A stretch of DNA of 64,000 nucleotides from Leucobacter sp. G161 (GTDB lineage Bacteria > Actinomycetota > Actinomycetes > Actinomycetales > Microbacteriaceae). Made by a program: the position numbers and the translations under genes. The stretch lies in the NCBI RefSeq assembly GCF_001482305.1, contig NZ_LOHP01000078.1:1-64000 (forward strand). Reading direction: 5' to 3'. Positions 42,417 through 51,661 of this stretch are shown piece by piece. Each line of letters begins with the position of its first letter. The first letter of the stretch is position 1. The notes beneath the pieces are model-generated. The model was not told the DNA's origin and ran no database searches. It worked only from the letters and a program-made list of their open reading frames with translations.

Positions 42417-43175
42417 GTGAGCGCCCCGGACCTGCACGTACGCGCCGCAGAGGTGGGACGGTCTGGGGTGTCACGCGGCGTGATTGTCCTAGCCGTCACG
42501 GGCACGATTCTTCTCGCCCTCGGTGCGTTCTGGCTGTCGTTCACGACGCTGCAGGACCTCGCGGTCCTGTCGGGGGTACCGGCGGGACAGGCGTGGGTGT
42601 GGCCGCTGATCGTTGACGGGGTGATCTTGGAAGCGACGATCTCCGTCGTCGCACTCCGCAACTCCGCGCCCGCCGCACGCCGGTTCGCCTGGCTCCTGCT
42701 CGCTTCCGGTGCTGGGGTGAGTGTCGCGGCGAACATCACCCACGCCGTCGTCGCCTCAGACACTCGTGTGCCCGCGATCATCGCAGCCCTTGTCGCCTCA
42801 GTCCCACCCTTGGTGCTGCTCGCAATGACCCATTTGACCGTCGAGCTCACGCGCAACGAAGCCCCACACCGGGCTTCCGAAGCGCGAACGTTCATCGAGC
42901 AAAGCGCACCGGCGAATCTGGATGAGTCGGTTGTGGATTCGATCCCGGGGCTCCCATCGGCGGGAAGGGCAGGCGTATCCGATGCGGAAACCTCTGCGCG
43001 TAGATCCGCTCGCACCACGAAGCAGAGCACCGTGGTGCGTGAGCGGGCGGTCGCGTTGGCATCTGAAGGGGTCTCGAAGCGGCAGATCGCCACAGAGCTT
43101 GGGGTGCATCCGACAACGGTGGGCCGGTGGCTGAGCGCACCTGACCGTCGAGAGAACGGAGCATCCCATGACTGA
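42417..43175 (+). CDS. DUF2637 membrane protein with C-terminal helix-turn-helix
   Basis: A 252-residue protein. Residues about 20-140 form four membrane helices of the DUF2637 type found in actinobacterial plasmid transfer regions (SVAANITHAVVA, SVPPLVLLAMTHL). The C-terminus is a helix-turn-helix (SEGVSKRQIATELGVHPTTVGRWL). It may link DNA binding to the membrane during transfer. Start 2 bp after the primase stop. Confidence 0.78.
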   Translation: MSAPDLHVRAAEVGRSGVSRGVIVLAVTGTILLALGAFWLSFTTLQDLAVLSGVPAGQAWVWPLIVDGVILEATISVVALRNSAPAARRFAWLLLASGAGVSVAANITHAVVASDTRVPAIIAALVASVPPLVLLAMTHLTVELTRNEAPHRASEARTFIEQSAPANLDESVVDSIPGLPSAGRAGVSDAETSARRSARTTKQSTVVRERAVALASEGVSKRQIATELGVHPTTVGRWLSAPDRRENGASHD

Positions 43176-43617
43176 ACCGACACCCGTGAACCCACACGAA
43201 GCGGCTGAGAACGCTGCTCAGCTTCGAGCCGAACTGCCAGACCCTCGTTTCCCAGCAAACGACCTGCCCGAGGTACCCAACGCGTCGCCCGGTATGGAGA
43301 CGCGGGATGCGGAGCGGGCATCGGAGTTCGCCACACACGGCGACCCTACCCTCACCAGGCAGACCTCAGTGCGAGGGCGTACCGGAGTGGAGTGGGTTCG
43401 TCCCACTGATGTCGCTGCGCGCGCAGGTGGCGCGATCGTCGGCAAAGGTGCCGAGCTGAACACTCGGCTGCGTGACGCCACTTTCGAGGGTATCCGTGAG
43501 GGGCGAGCACAGCTCGCCGAACGCTTGGCGCGCAGGCAGCAGCAGATCAACCCAGACACCACGGTCCCGGCCCAGACGCAAGAGCTGCGGCTCGGGAGGA
43601 CGGGGGTGAGCCGATGA
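43168..43617 (+). CDS. Hypothetical element protein
   Basis: A 149-residue hydrophilic protein overlapping its upstream neighbour by 8 bp. It has a helical C-terminal half (EGIREGRAQLAERLARRQQQ). Family unknown; a structural or accessory role in the element is likely. Confidence 0.55.
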   Translation: MTEPTPVNPHEAAENAAQLRAELPDPRFPANDLPEVPNASPGMETRDAERASEFATHGDPTLTRQTSVRGRTGVEWVRPTDVAARAGGAIVGKGAELNTRLRDATFEGIREGRAQLAERLARRQQQINPDTTVPAQTQELRLGRTGVSR

Positions 43618-43700
43618 GCGATTCCGGCTCCGGCGCTACCCGAGCACCGGACACCACCCACCACCACGAACTCTCACACTCCTCGCTGACGTCCAACTGA
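43614..43700 (+). CDS. Very small ORF, tentative
   Basis: A 28-residue frame whose ATG overlaps the previous stop (ATGA). It encodes a Ser/Thr/His-rich peptide (TTHHHELSHSS). The coupling suggests possible translation; there is no other support. Confidence 0.25.
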   Translation: MSDSGSGATRAPDTTHHHELSHSSLTSN

Positions 43701-43720
43701 CGCCGGACGAAAACATCTGA

Positions 43721-43746
43721 CAGGCTGCCCGCTTCGGGTAGGCCTG
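43721..43746. other. Intergenic hairpin
   Basis: CAGGCTGCCCG pairs imperfectly with CGGGTAGGCCTG around CTT, in the gap before the 43,867 gene. It is one of several such structures in this module and may be an attenuator, terminator or processing site. Confidence 0.4.
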
Positions 43747-43866
43747 ACGGTACTCCTTTGCCTGTTCCAGGCGTTGTTCTCCACGGTACTGGCGGGATGA
43801 GGGGCGTGTGTCGGGTGGGTGTCACACCTATCTACCGACGGATCTTCTCTCATGCCAGGAGTCACC

Positions 43867-44706
43867 ATGACACCCCAATTCTCGCAACACCAGCATCCTG
43901 CACCGGACTTCACCACCGGTGAAGGGCTGCGGACGCTCATCACGGATCTCAATGAGCACAATGCGTGGGCGTCGAGCCCGGTCGCAGCCGAACTCATGGT
44001 CTACGTCACCCACAAGTACACGCCGATCGCGAAAGCGTGGCGGCGTCCGCCAGACGATGCCGCATACGAGGCGTTCCTTGCGATGCGGCAACCCACCACG
44101 CTCCGCGCCGACGACCCCTGGGCGGTGATCACCCGTGCCGTCGCGCTCGGCATCGCCGCCGAGGTGCACGCGGACCGGAACATGACCAGCCAAGACAAGG
44201 CACGCCGCCCCTCAAAACGCCCCGCGGAGGAGCCGATGCGGGCGGGACATTACGAGGAGTTCTTCTACGACGTCCACCCCCACGCGCATTCCCTCTACGC
44301 GAGAAGCCACGGGGGTGAGGATCATTCGGTGGATCGGGTGATCCGTGCCACGAGCGTGTTCCTCGTCCTCACCGACTGGCCTGCCCGCCCCGTCGAGCAG
44401 GCCGTGGACTACATCGCCCACCGCATCACCGGCTTGTCGTCATCCAGCTCGGCGCTGGAGATCGTGTCGAAAGAGCTGCACATCGCGATCCGGCTCGGCT
44501 ACACCCCAGAAGCCTGGGCGGGCCTGGTGCGTCTGGTCGTCGGAACCAAAACCGGGAGGCGCAAAAGCGGCGACTATGGCCTCTTCGCCCGTGTGCTCCT
44601 CGGTGACGATGTCGCCGACCTTCTCCGCGATGAAACCCTCGTGGAATCATCCCGCCGGATGGCGTCCGTACCTGGCCTGCAGGACGGGCAAGGGGGTGCG
44701 GCATGA
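43867..44706 (+). CDS. Hypothetical ICE protein upstream of ParB-like gene
   Basis: A 279-residue, mostly helical soluble protein with many Trp/His residues (WAVITRAVALGIAAEVHADRN). The ATG at 43,867 is chosen for its ribosome-binding site (CCAGGAG). It overlaps the parB-like start by 4 bp, so the two are likely to work together. Family not recognised. Confidence 0.6.
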   Translation: MTPQFSQHQHPAPDFTTGEGLRTLITDLNEHNAWASSPVAAELMVYVTHKYTPIAKAWRRPPDDAAYEAFLAMRQPTTLRADDPWAVITRAVALGIAAEVHADRNMTSQDKARRPSKRPAEEPMRAGHYEEFFYDVHPHAHSLYARSHGGEDHSVDRVIRATSVFLVLTDWPARPVEQAVDYIAHRITGLSSSSSALEIVSKELHIAIRLGYTPEAWAGLVRLVVGTKTGRRKSGDYGLFARVLLGDDVADLLRDETLVESSRRMASVPGLQDGQGGAA

Positions 44707-45827
44707 GTCGCGGGCATCTGGTGCTGGAACACGCCATCGACCAGCTGAAGAAAGGGTCGCAGTATCGCCGCGACCCCGATGAAGACCTCGACGATCTGTG
44801 TGACTCGATCCGCCGCGTGGGGGTACTGAACCCGCCCGCGGTCACCGAAGACTACGTCATCATCACCGGGAACCGCCGGGTCGCTGCTATGGAGCGGATC
44901 GGGATGCGCGTCACCCCGATCTGGGTCGTTCCCGGCGTCTCGGACAAGCTCTCCTACGTCCTCGCAATCCGTGACGAGCAGACCCTGCACAAAGCCCTGA
45001 AACCGCTCGAACAAGCAGAACTCTACGAAGAACTCAAAGGCCTGTACGCAGAGGACGCCGAGCGACGTGATGCAGCCACACGCTTCGGGGCGGAGGACCG
45101 GGAGCAGCACATGGACTCTTCGTCCGCAGAAGACGGGGGTGCCGATTCGGCACCCCCGCGCAAGAACGTCAATGACGGCAAAGCGCGAGTGCAGGCGGCT
45201 CGTGCGGTGACGGGTCGGGATTCGCGGACCATGCTGGAACAGATCAATCAGCTCAAACACATCGCCGCCGACGACACCGAAGACCCCTATGTGCGCCAGC
45301 ACGCCGCGGAAGCACTCCTTGAGATCAACGAGGACCGCAAGGTCAACGGCCGCTACCAGGCCGTGAAGACCCGCCAGCACCTCGCGCACCTGACCCGTGC
45401 CGCTGAACATCCCGATACCCCAGAGGCAGCCCGCAGTGCGGCTGTTGCTGAGCTGCGAGGGCTTTCTGGGATCGACTCCCCGGCGGAGGCGATGAAAGAG
45501 TCCGGGCTTGCGCTTGCCCGCGTGCGCGAGATCCAGAAGGCCGCCACCAACGAGACCTCGCTGGGGTGGAAGGACGTGGATCCGTTGCTGCGAGAAAAGC
45601 ATGCGATCCGCAAACTCGTCGATCTGCTGCGCCGGGAACACGGCTGGTGGGACCGCTACGACCCGGCCGAGTTCGGCAAGTACGCCGACGACGAGCAATG
45701 GGACCTCGTCACCACCTACATCACGTCAGCCTCGAGCTTTCTCGATCAGGCACAAGCAGCCCGCGACACCGCACAGGGTCAGGGCTCCGAGGTGCCCGAA
45801 GAGAGCGTTGACGCAGCGGACGAGTAG
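44703..45827 (+). CDS. ParB/Srx-type nuclease-domain protein
   Basis: A 374-residue protein with an N-terminal ParB-like domain: LDDLCDSIRRVGVLNPPAVTE and IITGNRRVAAMERIG (the GNRR motif near residue 55). The rest is helical with DNA-binding character. It may act in partition, replication control or transfer regulation of the element; no parA-like gene is next to it. Confidence 0.82.
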   Translation: MSRGHLVLEHAIDQLKKGSQYRRDPDEDLDDLCDSIRRVGVLNPPAVTEDYVIITGNRRVAAMERIGMRVTPIWVVPGVSDKLSYVLAIRDEQTLHKALKPLEQAELYEELKGLYAEDAERRDAATRFGAEDREQHMDSSSAEDGGADSAPPRKNVNDGKARVQAARAVTGRDSRTMLEQINQLKHIAADDTEDPYVRQHAAEALLEINEDRKVNGRYQAVKTRQHLAHLTRAAEHPDTPEAARSAAVAELRGLSGIDSPAEAMKESGLALARVREIQKAATNETSLGWKDVDPLLREKHAIRKLVDLLRREHGWWDRYDPAEFGKYADDEQWDLVTTYITSASSFLDQAQAARDTAQGQGSEVPEESVDAADE

Positions 45828-45848
45828 CCGAGCGGTCTGGGGGTTTCT

Positions 45849-45886
45849 GGGCGGGCAGCGCACCTGATGGGTGACTCTGCCCGCCC
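45849..45886 (+). other. Intergenic hairpin with CACCTGA loop
   Basis: GGGCGGGCAG and CTGCCCGCCC form a perfect 10-bp stem around CGCACCTGATGGGTGACT, followed by TTCTCCTT. It may terminate or process the transcript between the ParB and secretion genes. The loop motif recurs before other genes of the module. Confidence 0.65.
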
Positions 45887-45909
45887 TTCTCCTTGCTTGG
45901 AGGCTTCTC

Positions 45910-46599
45910 ATGTCTGCACCCGTTCTGGATGATCAGCAGCGCCGCAAGCGTCGCCTGATCATCGCCCTCACCGCCACCGGACTGGTCATCGCGATCTTCG
46001 CCGGGATCGGTATCTACGGCCTCATCACCGGCCCCACAGCACCCGCCCCATCCGAGACCACACCGCCAGGCTCGTCGGCGACATCACCGCCCCGGAGCGA
46101 GGAGCCCGCAGAAGCGAAACTGCCGAGACTGGCGCGGACGAATGACCCTGAGGTCTACGTTCGGTCGGTCGCTGAAGCGCTGTTCACGTGGGACACGTTC
46201 ACGCTGCTGACCCCGTCGGATCACCGGGCGGTGCTGACCGAGGACGCGGACCCCTCGGGCACCGAAACTCCGGGACTGATCGCGGACCTCGACGGCTACT
46301 TCCCGTCCGCGTCGACGTGGCGGGATCTGGCCGAGTACCGCACCCGGCAGTCGATCGACATCGACCGCATCTTCATTCCCGCCCAGTGGGACGAAGCCGT
46401 CACCGCCTCCAGCGGGCAAATCACAGAAGGCACCTACGCGTACACAGTCGAAGGCACGCGCATTCGGGAGGGTGTCTGGTACGACGATCCCGTCAACAGC
46501 GCGCATGCGGTGGCATTCACCGTGTTCATCTCCTGCAAGCCGGTGTTCGACCGCTGCCATCTGCTCAGGCTGTCCGAACTCGACAACCCCCTCCGATAG
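45910..46599 (+). CDS. Membrane-anchored conjugation protein (VirB8/TcpC-like candidate)
   Basis: A 229-residue protein: basic cytoplasmic start, one membrane helix (residues about 15-38), a Pro/Ser-rich linker, and an extracytoplasmic alpha/beta domain. Topology and position at the head of the secretion genes suit a VirB8/TcpC-like scaffold, but sequence signatures are weak. Confidence 0.6.
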   Translation: MSAPVLDDQQRRKRRLIIALTATGLVIAIFAGIGIYGLITGPTAPAPSETTPPGSSATSPPRSEEPAEAKLPRLARTNDPEVYVRSVAEALFTWDTFTLLTPSDHRAVLTEDADPSGTETPGLIADLDGYFPSASTWRDLAEYRTRQSIDIDRIFIPAQWDEAVTASSGQITEGTYAYTVEGTRIREGVWYDDPVNSAHAVAFTVFISCKPVFDRCHLLRLSELDNPLR

Positions 46600-46616
46600 A
46601 ACGAGAGGGGCCAGTC

Positions 46617-47786
46617 GTGAAGAAAGCAGCCATCGCCGCGCTCGTGCTTGTTCTCCTTGCGCCGATGCTCGGGCTCCTGAGTATCGGAGTGGTCATGAAC
46701 CCTGCGGTCACGAATCAGGCAAACTGCGTCGCCTCCGATGTGATGCTCGGGCCGATCCCGGATTCGCTCAAGGTGACGATGAAAGACGGGTACACGTTCA
46801 CCCTGAACAAACAGCAGCTCACCCACGCCGGAACCATCATCACCACCGGAGCGAACACCCCAGGAGTGGGGCGGGATGGCATCCTCATCGCGCTCATGGC
46901 GGCGCTGACGGAATCCACGCTCCGCCAGCTCGCGAACACCGGCACCTACCCCGAGTCCGGCAACTACCCGAATGACGGCACCGGGTCCGATCACGACAGC
47001 CTGGGCCTGTTCCAGATGCGCCCCCAGGCCGGGTGGGGCACCGTCGCAGAGCTCATGGACACCACTTACCAAGCGAAGGCGTTCTACGGCGGCCCAGACG
47101 GGCCGAACTATCCCTCACCGCGGGGGCTGCTGGACATTCCGGGGTGGCAACAGATGGACAAGGGTGAAGCCGCCCAAGCCGTCGAAGTGTCCGCCTACCC
47201 AGACCGGTACCAGAACTATGAGCCCGTAGCCCGCACCATCCTCGATGCCCTCACCGTTCGCGGCAGCGGGAATGGCAGCGGCACGCCCGGGGATGCGGAC
47301 ATCCCTGAGACAAGCCGCCTGGTGTTTCCGCTGCCGACCGGCACGTACGTGCGCACCTCAACATTCGGGCCGCGCACCGACCCGATCAGTGGTGAGTCGA
47401 GCTACCACCGCGGCACCGACTGGGCCGCCCCCGATGGTACGGCGATCTTCGCTCTCGCGGACGGGGTCGTGACCTATGCGGGCATGGTTGACGGGTATTC
47501 GGGGCAGATCACGATCGAGCACACCATCGGCGGGGAGAAAGTCGCCACGAAATACATCCACATGTGGGCGCACGGCATCCACGTCACCGCAGGCGACCGC
47601 GTCATCACGGGCCAGCACATTGGTGACGTTGGCAGCAGCGGGTACTCGACCGGCCCGCATCTGCACTTCCAAGTCCACCCCGGCGGAGCCGGATCAACCG
47701 CGGTCGATGCCGAGCCGTGGCTCGCCGAGCGCGGCGTGGAGGGCATCGAAGCCCCCGCAAGCGGCGGCCCCGCCTGCTCCTTCTGA
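46617..47786 (+). CDS. Bifunctional wall hydrolase: lysozyme-like plus M23 endopeptidase
   Basis: A 389-residue secreted protein. After an N-terminal membrane helix comes a lysozyme-like part (ALTESTLRQLANTG, SLGLFQMRPQAGWG) and then an M23 zinc endopeptidase with HRGTDWAAPDGT (H-x3-D) and HLHFQVH. Such enzymes open the peptidoglycan for the conjugation channel (VirB1/TcpG function). Confidence 0.88.
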   Translation: MKKAAIAALVLVLLAPMLGLLSIGVVMNPAVTNQANCVASDVMLGPIPDSLKVTMKDGYTFTLNKQQLTHAGTIITTGANTPGVGRDGILIALMAALTESTLRQLANTGTYPESGNYPNDGTGSDHDSLGLFQMRPQAGWGTVAELMDTTYQAKAFYGGPDGPNYPSPRGLLDIPGWQQMDKGEAAQAVEVSAYPDRYQNYEPVARTILDALTVRGSGNGSGTPGDADIPETSRLVFPLPTGTYVRTSTFGPRTDPISGESSYHRGTDWAAPDGTAIFALADGVVTYAGMVDGYSGQITIEHTIGGEKVATKYIHMWAHGIHVTAGDRVITGQHIGDVGSSGYSTGPHLHFQVHPGGAGSTAVDAEPWLAERGVEGIEAPASGGPACSF

Positions 47787-47794
47787 GCGCAAGC

Positions 47795-47840
47795 GAGTGG
47801 GGCGAGTGGCGCACCTGACCGGTGCCCACCCGCCCCACTC
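47795..47840 (+). other. Intergenic hairpin with CACCTGA loop
   Basis: A 15-bp stem (GAGTGGGGCGAGTGG with CCACCCGCCCCACTC, one mismatch) around CGCACCTGACCGGTGC, ending 16 bp before the next ATG. It could hide or set off the ribosome-binding site TTTGGAG. Confidence 0.65.
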
Positions 47841-47856
47841 ACGTTTGGAGAACCAC

Positions 47857-48159
47857 ATGACCACCGCCCTTCTACTGGCTTTGTTTCCGGCCGAGAACGT
47901 CTACCCGGATCTGTCCGGGGTGGGAGGCCGCAGCACCCTGATCTCCATCGTCGGCGCACTGCTCACGATCGTGCTCATCGTCTCCGTGCTCATGCTCGTG
48001 GTTTCCGCCATTGTCTGGGCGATCTCGTCTTCGAATGGCAACCCTGGTGTTGCGGCGAAAGGCAAGGTCGGGGTCTTCGTTTCTCTCGGTGCCGCTGTCC
48101 TCGCAGGTGCCGGTGTCGCGTGGATGAACTTCCTCCTGAACCTCGGTGACACCCTCTAA
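47857..48159 (+). CDS. Small pilin-like membrane protein (DUF6112-like)
   Basis: A 100-residue protein with two membrane helices and a basic turn (AAKGKVGVFVSLG), the layout of VirB2/TrbC pilins. It is a paralogue of the next gene (shared SNGNP/SSNP, KGKVGV/RGKVGV and an ending with N-F-L/N-F-F). Confidence 0.72.
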   Translation: MTTALLLALFPAENVYPDLSGVGGRSTLISIVGALLTIVLIVSVLMLVVSAIVWAISSSNGNPGVAAKGKVGVFVSLGAAVLAGAGVAWMNFLLNLGDTL

Positions 48160-48193
48160 CACCGGGTATCCCAGGGCTTCCGGGCGGGTGTTT

Positions 48194-48220
48194 CGGGGTC
48201 GCACCTGACGGGTGACCCCG
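48194..48220 (+). other. Intergenic hairpin with CACCTGA loop
   Basis: CGGGGTC and GACCCCG enclose GCACCTGACGGGT, a perfect 7-bp stem between the two pilin-like genes. Confidence 0.6.
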
Positions 48221-48262
48221 CAGCTATCTCATTGCGGGCCGAAGCCTGTGAAGGAGCCCACC

Positions 48263-48586
48263 ATGCTTGCCGTCCTCGACACCCTCACCACCGTCGCCGC
48301 AGTCCTGCCCGCGAACATCGACATCTCCCCGAACGATTCCGGCCTCCCCGGTATCGGCGCGCTGCGCACCGTCGTCGGCGCAGTGATGACGATCGGGCTG
48401 ATCCTGTCTGTCCTCGCCCTCATCGTCTCCGCAGTGGTGTGGGGGTTCGGGTCGAACTCCTCCAACCCGCATCTCGCTTCCAGGGGGAAGGTCGGGGTGC
48501 TGATCTCTTGCGGTGCGGCGATCATCACCGGCGCATCGGTCACGCTCATCAACTTCTTCTGGAACGTCGGCCAGACCGTCTCCTAA
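48263..48586 (+). CDS. Small pilin-like membrane protein (DUF6112-like), second copy
   Basis: A 107-residue two-helix protein like the preceding gene, with N-terminal LPANIDISPNDSGLPG that may be exported and processed. It has a ribosome-binding site GAAGGAG. Tandem pilin-like genes are typical ahead of the VirB6-type gene in actinobacterial conjugation modules. Confidence 0.72.
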   Translation: MLAVLDTLTTVAAVLPANIDISPNDSGLPGIGALRTVVGAVMTIGLILSVLALIVSAVVWGFGSNSSNPHLASRGKVGVLISCGAAIITGASVTLINFFWNVGQTVS

Positions 48587-48622
48587 CCCACCGCCTCTAC
48601 CCGAAGAAGGGAGGGGAACCCC

Positions 48623-50065
48623 GTGGCTGGAATCTGCGACGTCCCCATCATCAGCAACGTCTGCGATGCCGTCGGCGAGGGCGCCGCCACCCTCGTGGCA
48701 GCCCCTTTCGACTGGCTCGCACAAGCCATCGGGCAGGCCGCGTCCTGGATCTTCCAGGGCGTGTGGGCACTGTTCGACTCCACGACCCTGGTCGATGTCA
48801 CCGGGGCGGGCTACATCGGCGTGTACAACGTGATCTTCGGGATCGCGATCTTCATCATGCTGATCTTCTTCTGCCTCCAACTCATCACCGGCCTCATCCG
48901 GCGCGACCCCACCGCCCTGTCCCGTGCAGCCCTGGGGCTCGCAAAGAGCGTGCTGGGGTCGTTCCTGGTGATCACCCTCACCGCGACCCTGCTCGAGGTC
49001 GTCGATCAGCTCTGCATCGGCATCATCCAAGCCACCGGCAGCACGCTGGAAGAGATGGGCGGAAAGATCGGGGTGCTCGTTGCCGGGCTCACCGCGATCA
49101 ACCTCACCGCCCCAGGAGCCGGAGCGATCATCACGATCTTCCTCAGCTTCTTGGCGATCTGTGCCGCAGCGATCGTCTGGTTCTCACTCCTCATCCGGAA
49201 AGCCTTGATCCTCGTCGCAGTGGTGATGGCCCCCATCGCCCTGTCCGGAGCGTCCTGGGATGCGACAAAGGGCTGGTTTGGGAAGTGGGCATCGTTCGTG
49301 CTCGCGTTGATCTTCTCCAAGCTCGTGATCGTGGTGGTGTTTCTCGTCGCCATCAATCAGGTCAACGCACCCATCGACTTGGACCTGTCCTCGATCGCGG
49401 ATCCGATCGCGGGAATCGTGCTGATGTTTATCGCCGCGTTCGCCCCGTACATGGTGTACAAGTTCATCAGCTTCGTCGGCTTCGATATGTACCACGTTAT
49501 GTCCGCCGAACAAGAGTCAAAGCAGTCGATGAACCGGCCCATGCCGCTGCCCGGAAAGCCCGACGGTGCAGGACCGCAGAAGGTCCTCGACGGCGGCGAC
49601 AGAAACGGTGGCAGCGGTGGAGGCGGTGGCGGGAACCCTCCGCCACCGTCAGGCAAACCCACCCCGCCTGCAGGAGGCGGCGGATCCGCGCCTGCGGGTG
49701 GTGGGAGTGGCGCTGCTGCGGGATCTGGCGGTGCGGCTGCAGGTTCCGGTGGTGGTGCGGCAGCTGCGGGTGGTGCCGGGGCGGGAGCTGCGGCAGGGCC
49801 GGTCGGGATCGCCGCGGTTGCCGGGGCGAAGATCGCCAAGGGAGCTGCGGAAGCTGGCCCGAAGCTCGGCGGCGCGATCGGCCGCACCGCCGACAACCAC
49901 GCCGGAGCCGCAGGCGAAGCACAAACCCCGCCACCGCCCCCGGACCGCTCCACACCACCACCACCGAGCACGCCGCCCGCGAGCACGCCGCCGAAGGCAC
50001 CGCCAGAGAATCCCGCAGGCGGGGACGCCCCACCGCCACCACCGAAGCCTGCCCCAAAGTCCTGA
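48623..50065 (+). CDS. VirB6/TrbL-like polytopic conjugation protein
   Basis: A 480-residue protein with six to seven membrane helices in residues 1-300 (VYNVIFGIAIFIMLIFFCLQL and others) and a long Gly/Ala/Pro-rich tail (about 310-480) of simple sequence. It would form the inner-membrane part of the secretion channel. The start is GTG 48,623 after AAGGGAGGGG. Confidence 0.8.
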   Translation: MAGICDVPIISNVCDAVGEGAATLVAAPFDWLAQAIGQAASWIFQGVWALFDSTTLVDVTGAGYIGVYNVIFGIAIFIMLIFFCLQLITGLIRRDPTALSRAALGLAKSVLGSFLVITLTATLLEVVDQLCIGIIQATGSTLEEMGGKIGVLVAGLTAINLTAPGAGAIITIFLSFLAICAAAIVWFSLLIRKALILVAVVMAPIALSGASWDATKGWFGKWASFVLALIFSKLVIVVVFLVAINQVNAPIDLDLSSIADPIAGIVLMFIAAFAPYMVYKFISFVGFDMYHVMSAEQESKQSMNRPMPLPGKPDGAGPQKVLDGGDRNGGSGGGGGGNPPPPSGKPTPPAGGGGSAPAGGGSGAAAGSGGAAAGSGGGAAAAGGAGAGAAAGPVGIAAVAGAKIAKGAAEAGPKLGGAIGRTADNHAGAAGEAQTPPPPPDRSTPPPPSTPPASTPPKAPPENPAGGDAPPPPPKPAPKS

Positions 50066-50108
50066 TGCCGCCCCGCACCTGAAAGGAGAGAAGAAAGCAC
50101 GTCCGTCA

Positions 50109-50144
50109 CGCGGGCGGCAACCCCAAACCGGGTTGCCGCCCGCG
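50109..50144 (+). terminator. Strong hairpin, probable terminator
   Basis: A perfect 15-bp stem (CGCGGGCGGCAACCC with GGGTTGCCGCCCGCG, 6-nt loop) followed by TCTTTGTGTT, 44 bp after the VirB6-like gene. It probably reduces transcription into the SCO6880 gene. Confidence 0.7.
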
Positions 50145-50200
50145 TCTTTGTGTTCGTACCTGACCTGCACGCACCCGTCGTTGTTTTCAGGAGGAACCGC

Positions 50201-51661
50201 ATGAGTACCGCATCCACGCAGAACGAGTTTGAACTGTCCCCGGTGAAGTTCTCCCGCCTCACCAAACGCGGCATCATCCTTGGTCTTTCCCTTCCGCAGG
50301 TGATCGCGCTCTCCATCGCCGTGGCCGTGTTCATCGCTTCCCTCTACACCGGCGGTCCTGCAGCGCTCTACACCGCACCCATCTGGGGCACCGCCGCAGC
50401 GCTCGCCTGGATCCCCGTCAGCGGACGCAAGCTCGTCGAATGGGTGCCCATCTCCCTGCACTGGCTCCTCCGCAGCACCCTGAAGCAGACCCCGTACCGT
50501 CGCCGGATCGTCAAGCCCCGCCCAGCCGGGACACTCGCCCTCCCCGGAGACGCAGCACCACTGCGGCAATACGAAGACCCAGAGACCGGGGCGGTTATGG
50601 TGCACGACCCACACGCCCAGACGTTGACGGCGCTGTTGGAGGTGACGCACCCGTCGTTCATCCTTCTCGACCCGGGCGAGCAGGAACGCCGCGTCCATGC
50701 CTGGGGCAGGGTGCTGTCCACCGCATGCCGCTCCACCCGCATCGCCCGCCTCCAGGTGCTCGAGCACACCGTCCCTGACTCCGGGTCGGGGCTTGCGCAG
50801 TGGTGGGCAGAACACGGCAACGACGACGACTCGTGGGTCGCCCGCACCTACCGGGAACTCATCGACCGGGCAGGCCCCGCAGGGGAACGCCACATCTCCA
50901 CCATCTCCCTCTCCCTGGATATGCGGGCGGCATTCCGCGCGATCCGCACCGCAGGCGGAAGCCTGAAAGGGGCAGCCGTCGTCTTGAAACAAGAAATGGA
51001 CACCCTCACCACCGCGCTGCGCACCGCGGACCTGAAACCATCCGACTGGTACACGCCAGGGCAACTCGCGATCATGCTGCGCTCCGCCTACGACCCGGCA
51101 ATCGCCGCGACCCTGGAACGCTCCGGAGACATCGGACAAGACCTCGCCGCCGCAGGCCCCGTCGCAGTCGAAGAAACATGGGACGGGCTTCGCTCCGACA
51201 GCGCGCATCACGCGGTGCTATGGATCAGCGAGTGGCCACGATCCCTCGTCTACCCAGGCTTCCTCGCACCCGTCCTACTGACTTCCGGGATCAGGCGCGC
51301 ATTCACGCTGCTGTGCGACCCGATCCGCTCCGATCAGGCAGCCCGCGACATCCGCAAGAAGAAAACCGAATACATCTCAGACGCAGCCCAACGACAGAAA
51401 GTCGGTCAGATCGAAGACGCCCAACAGGCCGCCGAATATCAAGACGTGATGCAGCAGGAAGCAGACCTCACCAGCGGTCACGGAGTCCTCCGCTACACCG
51501 GCCTCCTCGCAGTTTCCGCCCCTACTGCAGACGAGCTGGAGGCTGCCGTGTCTGCGATCGAGCAGGCAGCGATCCAGGCCTCGTGCGAGACGCGGCGGCT
51601 CGTCGGGCAGCAGGCGCAAGCGTTCGTCGCGGCGGCGCTACCGCTGTGCCGGGGAATCTAA
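50201..51661 (+). CDS. SCO6880-family conjugation protein (PrgI/VirB3-like)
   Basis: A 486-residue protein with two membrane helices near residues 35-80 followed by a long soluble part (from RPAGTLALPGDAA), the SCO6880 arrangement, which combines a VirB3/PrgI-like anchor with a soluble domain that works with the VirB4 ATPase. The good ribosome-binding site is CAGGAGGAA. Its stop overlaps the stop of an oppositely oriented gene by 3 bp. Confidence 0.82.
   Translation: MSTASTQNEFELSPVKFSRLTKRGIILGLSLPQVIALSIAVAVFIASLYTGGPAALYTAPIWGTAAALAWIPVSGRKLVEWVPISLHWLLRSTLKQTPYRRRIVKPRPAGTLALPGDAAPLRQYEDPETGAVMVHDPHAQTLTALLEVTHPSFILLDPGEQERRVHAWGRVLSTACRSTRIARLQVLEHTVPDSGSGLAQWWAEHGNDDDSWVARTYRELIDRAGPAGERHISTISLSLDMRAAFRAIRTAGGSLKGAAVVLKQEMDTLTTALRTADLKPSDWYTPGQLAIMLRSAYDPAIAATLERSGDIGQDLAAAGPVAVEETWDGLRSDSAHHAVLWISEWPRSLVYPGFLAPVLLTSGIRRAFTLLCDPIRSDQAARDIRKKKTEYISDAAQRQKVGQIEDAQQAAEYQDVMQQEADLTSGHGVLRYTGLLAVSAPTADELEAAVSAIEQAAIQASCETRRLVGQQAQAFVAAALPLCRGI

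Noticed and set aside
48800-50065. Gly/Ala/Pro-rich repeats as a separate protein
   Set aside because: They form the C-terminal tail of the VirB6-like protein in the same frame; other-frame ORFs here are composition artefacts.
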